A stretch of 64,000 nucleotides of DNA, taken from Paludibacteraceae bacterium (GTDB lineage Bacteria; Bacteroidota; Bacteroidia; Bacteroidales; Paludibacteraceae). The notes below the pieces were generated by a model that did not search any database, was not told the DNA's origin, and worked only from the letters and a program-made list of their open reading frames with translations. Position 1 is the stretch's first letter. Every line of letters starts with the position of its first letter. Position numbers and translations under genes: made by a program. Of the stretch, positions 1-6,706 are shown piece after piece. Location: positions 1 to 64,000 of the forward strand of contig JAKSLA010000004.1 of the NCBI GenBank assembly GCA_024401455.1. Reading direction: 5' to 3'.

Positions 1-1
1 C

Positions 2-943
2 GACGAATTCTACCCTGTTGGTACAGTACTTACCCTTACCGCGGAGCCGGATGAAGACTATGACTTTGTGAATTGGGAAGGTGGCATTACGACTGAAAGT
101 CGTGAATACATTGTTCAGGAAAAAGATAATGTTCTGACCGCAAGCTTTATGCGAGTCGTAGAAAAGTTTATCAAGGATTTCCAAACAGGAAAAGATATTA
201 CGCTGTCTTTCGAAGAGGGCGTATGGGTCTGCCATGATCCAATCACCATCGAAGACGGCATCGCCTTCAACTCGCCTGTCGATTTTGTGGCCGACAAGGT
301 GGTTTACAGCCGTTTGGCCACCAAGGACACGATGAGCCTCATCTTGCCTTTCGATGTGCCTGCCGACCGTTTGAACGGCGTTGCCTACAAGTTCACTTCG
401 TTCGACGGCAAGAACCTCTTCTTCGAATCTACCGACGGCATCCAAGCGAACACGCCTTGCATGCTTTCGGGCATAAAGACATTGGGCGAACCAATCATCA
501 CGGCTGAATTGGAGAACGTCACCATCAAGGCTTCCAACCCAATCGAGGTGGAGGACGCCACTGGCAAGTCTGCCCACTTCGGCGTTTACGAGAAGAGCCT
601 CTTCGAGTGCGGCGGGCACGACTACTACGGCTTCAAGAACAACCAGTTCGTGAAGGCGGGCATCGACATCGAGGTGTCGCCGTTCCGTGCAGCCGTAAGG
701 TTGAAGAAGAGCGCCCTCAGGTCGTTGTCCTACAACCCAGCCACCCTCGGCATCGTCTTTGACGGCAACGAGGTGACCCATGCCGCCGACATCGAGCAGA
801 CAATGACAGGCAAGGTCAATGTCCACGACATGACAGGCCGCATCCTACGCCAAAACGTGGAGGCAGCCAACTGCACCGAAGGCTTAGAGCCAGGCGTTTA
901 TGTTGTGAATGGAAAGAAAGTAGTAGTAACCGTTAAAGAGTAA
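2..943 (+). CDS. Surface/secreted protein, 3' part (B-repeat and sorting-like C-terminus)
   Basis: The frame is open from base 2, so the 5' end lies outside the window; 313 residues are visible. The first visible residues (GTVLTLTAEPDEDYDFVNW) have the G-x-V-x-L-x-A...F-x-x-W pattern of bacterial B-repeat (InlB-like) domains found in exported proteins. The middle is a beta-rich region of no recognised family. The last 40 or so residues (VHDMTGRILRQ...LEPGVYVVNGKK) resemble the C-terminal sorting domain of type IX secretion cargo, in which D-x-x-G-R and G-x-Y-x-V precede a terminal beta strand. I infer a secreted or cell-surface protein of unknown function. A 38-codon gene follows after 5 bp. 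Confidence 0.75.
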   Translation, partial: DEFYPVGTVLTLTAEPDEDYDFVNWEGGITTESREYIVQEKDNVLTASFMRVVEKFIKDFQTGKDITLSFEEGVWVCHDPITIEDGIAFNSPVDFVADKVVYSRLATKDTMSLILPFDVPADRLNGVAYKFTSFDGKNLFFESTDGIQANTPCMLSGIKTLGEPIITAELENVTIKASNPIEVEDATGKSAHFGVYEKSLFECGGHDYYGFKNNQFVKAGIDIEVSPFRAAVRLKKSALRSLSYNPATLGIVFDGNEVTHAADIEQTMTGKVNVHDMTGRILRQNVEAANCTEGLEPGVYVVNGKKVVVTVKE

Positions 944-948
944 GCAAG

Positions 949-1065
949 ATGAAGAAAGAATATATAATTCCCGAAGTAGAGATCATCGAATTGGAATTGG
1001 AAGGCGTAATCGCCACCAGCGGCGGTGATTTCCCCGTCATAGACCATTTGACGGATTTGGATTGA
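949..1065 (+). CDS. Small peptide, 38 aa (MKKxYxxPExE...EGVIATSG type)
   Basis: An ATG five bases after the preceding stop opens a 38-codon frame. The peptide starts MKKEYIIPEVEIIELELEG, continues VIATSGGDFP and ends in acidic residues. Short Bacteroidales proteins of this shape (MKK, an aromatic residue, PExE, alternating hydrophobic/acidic residues, then a small-residue A-S-G segment) are common and have no agreed function. There is no signal peptide. The tight spacing suggests co-transcription with the surface protein. The layout (acidic amphipathic leader, Ala/Ser-Gly break, short tail) resembles a peptide precursor, but no maturation enzyme is visible, so that remains speculation. Confidence 0.55.
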   Translation: MKKEYIIPEVEIIELELEGVIATSGGDFPVIDHLTDLD

Positions 1066-1073
1066 TGGTGTAT

Positions 1074-1293
1074 GGGCGGCGCCTTGTGCCCGCCCACCAT
1101 TGTGTATCGGGGCGGGCCTTGTGTCCGCCCCATTTTTTTTGTTTCAAACGATGATTTTCGCACCAACCGTCGGTAACGGCGTAGGGGCGGTGCCTTGTGC
1201 CCGCCCATTTTTGCGGTGCCTTGTGCCCGCCCTGGTGAATTTCGCACCTCTGGTGAAATTCCCGCCCATTTTTGTGGACCGTTGTGCCCGCCC
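1074..1293. repeat. Cluster of palindromic REP-like repeats (GGGCGG...CCTTGTG...CCGCCC)
   Basis: Several copies of one hairpin lie head to tail: 1074-1095, 1109-1131 (perfect 7-bp stem GGGGCGG/CCGCCCC), 1184-1206 and partial copies near 1213-1232 and 1281-1293. All share the loop sequence CCTTGTG (CACAAGG on the other strand). Between them are imperfect repeats of a CCTGGTGAAT-type sequence. No gene is supported in 1066-1457; the reading frames across it come from repeat sequence. Confidence 0.75.
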
Positions 1294-1415
1294 TGGTGAA
1301 TACATTGCCAAACCGTTTATTTTACGGATATCACCCGATGTTACATTAACAAATCATTGTTTTTCACAGACATTACATTTGATTAAACACCCGCAAATCG
1401 TCGGACACGATGTTG

Positions 1416-1437
1416 GGGCAATCCCTTGTGGTTGCCC
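1416..1437. repeat. REP-like hairpin, GGGCAA...TTGCCC variant
   Basis: GGGCAA (1416-1421) and TTGCCC (1432-1437) form a stem around a CCTTGTG-type loop. It has the same loop as the 1074-1293 repeats but a different stem, and is nearly identical to the hairpin at 55181-55201. It lies 20 bp beyond the 3' end of cobS and may help end that transcript. Confidence 0.65.
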
Positions 1438-1457
1438 ATTTTAATGGTTCAATGATT

Positions 1458-2243
1458 TCATCCCCCAAGGGAAAAGAACAAATAAAAGACAACCTCACAA
1501 ATGATGAAGGTGGCTCCACAACAATCGCCCGTGTAGCCTTGAATTCTTTTTTGCATATAATAAAAAAGCAGGAAGGCCGTCAACAATGCAGCGACGGCCG
1601 CAATTAAAAGTGGGAGAACTGCCTTTTCAGAAATAGAACAGAAAAATCCCAAAGGGAGCATGGCAATCACAAAACTCACCACCTTCTCAACCAACGGGAC
1701 AACCGCATAGACCACCCTACTCTTTGCCTCTTCCTCCTTTCGGGCATAGGAAAGGAAATAGAGGATGGTGGAGGCCACCCATTTGCAAAAGACATCTGCT
1801 GCAAGCAACAGGAGGGAAACAAGCAATAGTTGATGTTCAAGTTGGACGACCATGTCAACAATAAGATTATAGAACAAGAGATAATAAAGGACAAGCCCCA
1901 ATACGCCATAGGTTCCGATATGAGAATCTTTCATTATCTCCAAAATGCGCTGACGGTTTGTTCCGCCCCCAAAGCCATCGCAGAAATCGGCAAATCCATC
2001 CTCATGTATGGCACCCGTCACTAACAGACGAGCCAACAAAGCCAACAACACACGAACCGCGAGCGGCAAGGATGGAGTCAACACAAAGGCCATCACCATC
2101 ACCCCTGCCGTCAGGTAGCCAACCAGCGGCCACAAGGAGACGACACGCTCGTAATATTCTTTCGGGACATTGGCCAAACGCCAAAACGGCAATCGAGTGA
2201 AAAAACAAAACGCCGCTATAATTCGATAGAGAATGGCTTTCAT
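1458..2243 (-). CDS. cobS: Adenosylcobinamide-GDP ribazoletransferase (cobalamin synthase)
   Basis: CobS joins adenosylcobinamide-GDP to alpha-ribazole(-phosphate), the last joining step of coenzyme B12 assembly, in the inner membrane. The 261-residue protein has the family's length and several hydrophobic helices. The family signature is clear: GAIHEDGFADFCDGFGGG at residues 77-94 (acidic metal-binding cluster) and MKDSHIGTYG at 104-113. The gene begins immediately after cobT ends, as last gene of the cob operon read on the minus strand. No truncation is seen. Confidence 0.95.
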   Translation of the reverse strand: MKAILYRIIAAFCFFTRLPFWRLANVPKEYYERVVSLWPLVGYLTAGVMVMAFVLTPSLPLAVRVLLALLARLLVTGAIHEDGFADFCDGFGGGTNRQRILEIMKDSHIGTYGVLGLVLYYLLFYNLIVDMVVQLEHQLLLVSLLLLAADVFCKWVASTILYFLSYARKEEEAKSRVVYAVVPLVEKVVSFVIAMLPLGFFCSISEKAVLPLLIAAVAALLTAFLLFYYMQKRIQGYTGDCCGATFIICEVVFYLFFSLGG

Positions 2244-3287
2244 TTAAAAATATTTAGTGATATTCGCATGTGCGAAATTATCCATTTCGTTAATCATATT
2301 CACGGCCGACTGCAGAATCGGATAGGCACAAATGGCACCCGTCCCTTCGCCCAAGCGCAAGCCAAGATGAAGAATCGGCTCCACGTTCATCTTTTGCAAC
2401 ATCAACTTATGTCCCCCCTCATCGCCTTGATGTCCGAAAATGGCATAATCAAGCACGTTGGCATCCAACCTTGAGGCTGCCAACATACAGGCGGTCATAA
2501 TGAAGCCATCCACCAAGACGACCATTCCATGCTCGGCCGCACGCAACATAGCCCCCACCGCCGCCACCATTTCAAAACCTGCGAAATAGGATAGGACGGA
2601 CGAGGCATCCCCCTTTCCAGCATAGAGTTGGTTGTACCGTTCAAGCGATTCCTTCAAAACTTCGTATTTATGAAGTATTCCATTGGCATTCAAACCCGAA
2701 CCAGCCCCCACACAATCGCGAAGCGGAATGTCTAAAAACAAATGCATCAGCAAACTGGAAGGAGAGGTATTCGCAATTCCCATCTCGCCCAAAGAGAGGA
2801 CATTACACCCTTCCGCAAAGCAGAGATCCACCTGCTCGGCCCCAACGGCGAGCGCTTTTTGATAGGTCTCCATAGTCATAGCGGGGCCATAGCGGAAATT
2901 ATCCGTGCCCCTTCCCAATTTACGAGGAATGATATGCGGCTGCATCTCCAGGTCGAAATCATAATCCACCCCGACATCCACAACACGAAGAGAAAAACCA
3001 TGCTGACGGCAAAACATATTGACACCGCCGCCACCCCTGCCATAGTTGATCATCTGTTGCCAAGTGACCTCCCGAGGCGAGGCAGAGACCCCTTCCCGCT
3101 CAATACCGTGGTCAGCACCAAAAAGGATGTGACAAGGGTGAAGCAACTGTGGAGAAAGCGAATTCTGAATAAGGCCCACCTGCAAAGCCAGCGTCTCCAA
3201 ACGACCCAACGAACCTTTGGGTTTGTTGAGATTGTCAATCTTCTCTTGCAACAACGGGGCTAATGTCTTATCTGTCGGAGTAATCAT
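2244..3287 (-). CDS. cobT: Nicotinate-nucleotide--dimethylbenzimidazole phosphoribosyltransferase
   Basis: CobT transfers phosphoribose from nicotinate mononucleotide to the lower-ligand base (usually 5,6-dimethylbenzimidazole), giving alpha-ribazole phosphate. It is 347 residues, normal for the family. The GADHGIEREGVSASP segment lies near residue 57 and the C-terminal GEGTGAICAYPI segment starts near residue 313; its glutamate matches the catalytic glutamate of characterised CobT. The start codon overlaps the cobU stop as ATGA, which supports this start and translational coupling. Which lower base is used cannot be read from sequence. Confidence 0.96.
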   Translation of the reverse strand: MITPTDKTLAPLLQEKIDNLNKPKGSLGRLETLALQVGLIQNSLSPQLLHPCHILFGADHGIEREGVSASPREVTWQQMINYGRGGGGVNMFCRQHGFSLRVVDVGVDYDFDLEMQPHIIPRKLGRGTDNFRYGPAMTMETYQKALAVGAEQVDLCFAEGCNVLSLGEMGIANTSPSSLLMHLFLDIPLRDCVGAGSGLNANGILHKYEVLKESLERYNQLYAGKGDASSVLSYFAGFEMVAAVGAMLRAAEHGMVVLVDGFIMTACMLAASRLDANVLDYAIFGHQGDEGGHKLMLQKMNVEPILHLGLRLGEGTGAICAYPILQSAVNMINEMDNFAHANITKYF

Positions 3288-3790
3288 TTTATCTTAACAG
3301 GAATACCAGAAACCATTAATATCACTTCATCGGCTTTTGTTGCCACATATTGGTTAAACCAACCCAACAAATCAGTGAATTTACGTTGCGTCTCATTCGG
3401 GCTGACGCCGCCCATGCCAATCTCATTGGTGACGAAGATGAACGTAGCCTCCTGCTGGGTAAAACGGTCAAATTCAGCCTTCAAAGCCGACAAGGAGCGC
3501 TCCACTTCCTGCATCTCGAAGAAATAGTTGGTGGCCCATAACGTACAACAATCGACCAAAACCACTTCGCCCTCGACTGAATGGCGACTCAACTCTTTCT
3601 CCTCTTCGATAGAACGCCATTGTGGTCCGCGCCGCTGCTTATGCACCTCCACCCTTTGGCGAAACTCCTCGTCCCAGATATGAGCCGTAGCCATATAGAT
3701 GGGGGTATGAGACAATGAAAGCGCCATCTTCTCGGCATATTGGCTCTTGCCCGAACGCTGCCCTCCCGTAATGAGAATTATCCTTTTCAT
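3284..3790 (-). CDS. cobU: Adenosylcobinamide kinase / adenosylcobinamide-phosphate guanylyltransferase
   Basis: This bifunctional enzyme phosphorylates adenosylcobinamide and then transfers GMP to it. The P-loop GGQRSGKS occupies residues 9-16. His50, in VHKQRRGPQW, corresponds to the histidine guanylylated in known CobU proteins. VLVDCCTLWATNYF and VTNEIGMGGVSPNE are further family motifs. At 168 residues it is full length for the short Bacteroidetes form. It lies 13 bp downstream of the HAD gene and overlaps cobT by 4 bp. Confidence 0.95.
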   Translation of the reverse strand: MKRIILITGGQRSGKSQYAEKMALSLSHTPIYMATAHIWDEEFRQRVEVHKQRRGPQWRSIEEEKELSRHSVEGEVVLVDCCTLWATNYFFEMQEVERSLSALKAEFDRFTQQEATFIFVTNEIGMGGVSPNETQRKFTDLLGWFNQYVATKADEVILMVSGIPVKIK

Positions 3791-3803
3791 TTTCCCAAAA
3801 CAA

Positions 3804-4511
3804 TCAAAGCAACGTCATAATCTCGCGCAAAGAATTAACGGCATAATTCACTGGACGAGGCGGCTGGAAAGTCGGATCCCAGCGTTTAAACAATAACGTG
3901 TCAATGCCAGCGTTCATCGCCCCCTCTATATCGGTCGAATAGTTATCGCCAATCATCAAAGTTGTGGCGATTGAGGCATTAGTCTTCTGCAAAGCATAAT
4001 CGAAGAACTGTTTAGAGGGCTTATTGGCTCCCGCATCCTCACTGAGGATAATCGTGTCAAAGAATTCACCCAACCCACAAGACTTCAACTTCTTATATTG
4101 CACTTCATGGAACCCGTTACTGCAAAGGTGCATACGATACCCCTTCCCCTTCAAATAGACCAGCAAATCGCGAGCCCCCTCAATCAAGCCCGACTTACAC
4201 GAGCACAACTCAAGGAAACGGTCGCTCAACTCCAAGCAATACTCTCTTGTCGGATCAATGCCCACCCCTTTGGACAAAGGCATCCGGAAACGCTCCACGA
4301 TCAAATAATCACGCGTTATTTCGCCCTTGGCATACAAGCCCCACAAATAGACATTGGCTTCCCAATAGGCTTTATAGAAAACCTCTGGATCGACAAAATA
4401 ACGGGACAAGAGGCTCTGCTCAAATAATTCACGCAATGCGATAACAGAGTTGCCACGCGTATCATACAACGTATCATCAAAGTCGATGAAAAGGTCTGTA
4501 TATTTGTTCAT
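3804..4511 (-). CDS. HAD-family phosphatase (YjjG-like)
   Basis: A 235-residue haloacid-dehalogenase hydrolase. Motif I is DFDDTLYDT with nucleophile Asp10 and acid/base Asp12; motif II is LCSNG; a lysine follows in GANKPSKQFF; motif IV is MIGDNYSTDIEGAMNAG. The helical cap is of the type found in YjjG nucleotidases. It lies inside the cob cluster, between cbiB and cobU. No CobC-type histidine phosphatase is visible in the window, so this enzyme may dephosphorylate alpha-ribazole phosphate or cobalamin phosphate; that is inferred from position only. The alternative is a house-cleaning nucleotidase riding in the operon. Confidence 0.88.
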   Translation of the reverse strand: MNKYTDLFIDFDDTLYDTRGNSVIALRELFEQSLLSRYFVDPEVFYKAYWEANVYLWGLYAKGEITRDYLIVERFRMPLSKGVGIDPTREYCLELSDRFLELCSCKSGLIEGARDLLVYLKGKGYRMHLCSNGFHEVQYKKLKSCGLGEFFDTIILSEDAGANKPSKQFFDYALQKTNASIATTLMIGDNYSTDIEGAMNAGIDTLLFKRWDPTFQPPRPVNYAVNSLREIMTLL

Positions 4512-4553
4512 GCTTCTACTCTTTTTAAGTTCTTCTGGCTTTCCTCATTAATA

Positions 4554-4597
4554 AAGGGAAGAGCCTTTTTTATTCAGCAAAAATAGTGCTTTCCCTT
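4554..4597 (-). other. Long hairpin between cbiB and the HAD gene
   Basis: AAGGGAAgAGC (4554-4564) pairs with GCTTTCCCTT (4588-4597) with one bulged base; the loop also holds a TTTTTT/AAAAA pairing. On the minus-strand transcript it falls in the 135-bp gap between the cbiB stop and the HAD start. No U-run follows, so it is more likely a processing or stability element than a terminator. Confidence 0.4.
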
Positions 4598-4646
4598 AAG
4601 GTGCCTTCTATAAATGCATCTATTTTCTAAATTCGCATGGAAAATC

Positions 4647-5612
4647 TTACAAGATGCACACAGCCACCGCTACGACACTCAGAAATTCAGACCAAAGGGA
4701 AATTTTTAGACTTATGCGCAAATCTTTATTATTTAACAACCGGGGATTATCGCCGATAGAGGGTTTGTAGAACAGTTCGCCAAAATATTTGTGGGCACCG
4801 CCAAACTGGCAATCCAAGACACTGGCCAATGCCGCCTCTGGCCACCCGCTATTCGGGGAAGCGTGTTGCGGGCCATATTTCCAGACGAAAGCCAAACGAC
4901 GGAACAATCCGTTGTGAGCATAAAAAGTACCGATGAGAGCGATGAACAATGCAGTGATACGAGCCGGGATGAAATTGGCCACGTCATCTATACGTGCTGC
5001 CCAACAACCGAAATCAATATATCGAGGGGAATGATACCCTATCATCGAGTCAAGCGTATTAATCATCTTGTACATCATCATGCCAGGCACACCCAAGAGC
5101 AAGAACCAGAAGAGCGGCGCCACAAATCCGTCGCTTAGGTTTTCCGCCAACGTCTCCAATGCTGCCGTACGAACCTCTTGTGCCGAAAGTTCCTGCGTGT
5201 CACGCCCCACTATGCGAGCCACCTGTTTTCTGCCCGCCTCCAAACTGCGATCCAATGCCTGGAAAACCATCTCCACCTCATGCCTAAGGGTTTTTCCCGC
5301 CAAGCAAAAGAAGAGGACAACCGATTGAAAAATCAGAACGACATAAGACCAAAGAGGCGAATAAGCAAGAGAGAAATGCCACAGCATAACGATCACTGCC
5401 TCCAAGAGGGCAAACGTCCCTACAACGCTCAAAACAGCCAACACGGCCCCTTTGGCTTTGCGATGTGAACCCTTATTTAGGCGATGCTCCCAAAAACTGA
5501 TCCAACGCCCCATATAGACCACAGGGTGAGGAAGAGCCTCCGGATCGCCCAAAAAGTGATCCAAGAGCCAGCCAATCATCAACGACAAGAGCATTATTAC
5601 CGACGGTTCCAT
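4647..5612 (-). CDS. cbiB: Adenosylcobinamide-phosphate synthase
   Basis: CbiB attaches (R)-1-amino-2-propanol O-2-phosphate to adenosylcobyric acid in the inner membrane. It is 321 residues with several hydrophobic helices. Family features include GWLLDHFLGDPEALPHPV near residues 14-31, ETLAENLSDGFVAPLFW near 152-168, and NTLDSMIGYHSPRYIDFG followed by NSGWPEAALA. Its start overlaps the upstream cobD by 16 bp, so the two are probably translated together. CobD makes the substrate that CbiB consumes. Confidence 0.95.
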   Translation of the reverse strand: MEPSVIMLLSLMIGWLLDHFLGDPEALPHPVVYMGRWISFWEHRLNKGSHRKAKGAVLAVLSVVGTFALLEAVIVMLWHFSLAYSPLWSYVVLIFQSVVLFFCLAGKTLRHEVEMVFQALDRSLEAGRKQVARIVGRDTQELSAQEVRTAALETLAENLSDGFVAPLFWFLLLGVPGMMMYKMINTLDSMIGYHSPRYIDFGCWAARIDDVANFIPARITALFIALIGTFYAHNGLFRRLAFVWKYGPQHASPNSGWPEAALASVLDCQFGGAHKYFGELFYKPSIGDNPRLLNNKDLRISLKISLWSEFLSVVAVAVCIL

Positions 5613-6604
5613 TCTGAGAGCGCATTTAACAGCATATCATCCTCCTGCGGAGATTGAACAGCAATACGGAAATAGGATGCATCCAACCCCTTGAAGTTAG
5701 CCGCATCACGAATCAACAACTGATGAACGGAAGCAAGATAGTGCTTCAAATCACAGGCTTGGCCTTGAGGCATACGACACAGCAAAATATGCGAATCGGA
5801 AGGAAAGACCTCTATCCCCAAATCAGAAAGGGCACACGACATTCGCTCCGCCTCTCTCCGCATACCGCCCAAGTCCAACCGATAATCCTCTGCATGTGCG
5901 ACCAGATACAAACCCGCTTCGATGGCCAACTGATTGACCGACCAAGGCAGACTAAAGGAAGCTATCTTTTCGATGAGAGGAGTGGATGCCACTATATACC
6001 CCAAACGAAGCCCCGGAATCGCATAATCCTTTGTCATCGAACGCAGTAGCACGACATTAGGGAATGCCACCACCTCCATAGGAGAAAGAGTCGCCTTCTG
6101 CGTAAATCCCGCATAACTGCCGTCTATTATGAAGATCGTATGGGGATGAGAAAGAATGCACTTCTCCAAATCTTCCTTGGGCACAACGCAACCTATCGGA
6201 TTGTTCGGATTACAGATCCAGACCACTTGGACCGAGTCTGGCACATCCGCTAACGCACGAAACCCATAAACCGTATGTCCATTCATGCGACAAGCATCCT
6301 CGTATTCGGAAAACGTCGGCATCCAGATGGCAGAGTAAGAATCCTTGAATGTTTGGGCTATCTGATAGATGGCCTGCGTCGCCCCGTTGGTTGCCAAGAG
6401 CGCATCGGAAGATATGCCCCAATAATGCGCCAGAGCCTGCTCCAACTGTCGGGGTTTAGGCTCCGGATAGTTTGTCACCGAAGGTAACGATTGAGTTAAA
6501 TGGTGCAACAACCCCTCCTGAGGGAAACGCGCATAGACGTTGGAACTGAAATTCACCTTTATTTCAGCATAGTCATAGATATCGTCTCCATGCCCGTTTA
6601 TCAT
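5597..6604 (-). CDS. cobD: Threonine-phosphate decarboxylase-type aminotransferase
   Basis: A PLP enzyme of fold type I, 335 residues, matching the CobD family that decarboxylates L-threonine phosphate to aminopropanol phosphate for B12. NPNNPIG lies at residues 132-138, the PLP lysine is Lys192 in SMTKDYAIPGLRLGY, and Arg200 would hold the substrate carboxylate. The close relative histidinol-phosphate aminotransferase cannot be excluded on motifs alone, but direct coupling to cbiB makes CobD the better call. First gene of the cob operon; a TAATTTTG box lies about 43 bp upstream. Confidence 0.9.
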   Translation of the reverse strand: MINGHGDDIYDYAEIKVNFSSNVYARFPQEGLLHHLTQSLPSVTNYPEPKPRQLEQALAHYWGISSDALLATNGATQAIYQIAQTFKDSYSAIWMPTFSEYEDACRMNGHTVYGFRALADVPDSVQVVWICNPNNPIGCVVPKEDLEKCILSHPHTIFIIDGSYAGFTQKATLSPMEVVAFPNVVLLRSMTKDYAIPGLRLGYIVASTPLIEKIASFSLPWSVNQLAIEAGLYLVAHAEDYRLDLGGMRREAERMSCALSDLGIEVFPSDSHILLCRMPQGQACDLKHYLASVHQLLIRDAANFKGLDASYFRIAVQSPQEDDMLLNALSEWNRR

Positions 6605-6646
6605 ACCTCAAACTTATTTCCCCTTTAAACAAGATTGTTATAAAAA

Positions 6647-6654
6647 CAAAATTA
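6647..6654 (-). promoter_or_regulatory. Candidate -7 box for the cob operon (TAATTTTG)
   Basis: The minus strand reads TAATTTTG, a fit to the Bacteroidetes TAnnTTTG consensus, 43 bp before cobD. It overlaps the foot of the terminator hairpin at 6650-6683, and no convincing -33 element is seen. Confidence 0.3.
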
Positions 6655-6683
6655 GTAAGCCTCCCGAGAGAGACTTACTAATT
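6650..6683 (-). terminator. Intrinsic terminator after the first polysaccharide cluster
   Basis: AATTAGTAAG (6650-6659) pairs with CTTACTAATT (6674-6683). Reading on the minus strand, a T-rich run (complement of ATAAAAACAAA) follows, so it should end transcripts from the dehydratase gene. A T-run also lies on the plus side (6690-6697), making it potentially bidirectional. Confidence 0.6.
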
Positions 6684-6706
6684 CAACTATTTTTTTTAAT
6701 GACTTA

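Noticed and set aside
1100..1607. Two plus-strand frames across the repeat cluster
   Set aside because: They translate repeat units (repeated PCARP-like stretches) and overlap the end of cobS; not genes.
6605..6706. Possible cobalamin riboswitch upstream of the cob operon
   Set aside because: The gap is only about 100 bp, is largely a terminator hairpin, and lacks the conserved B12-box sequence.
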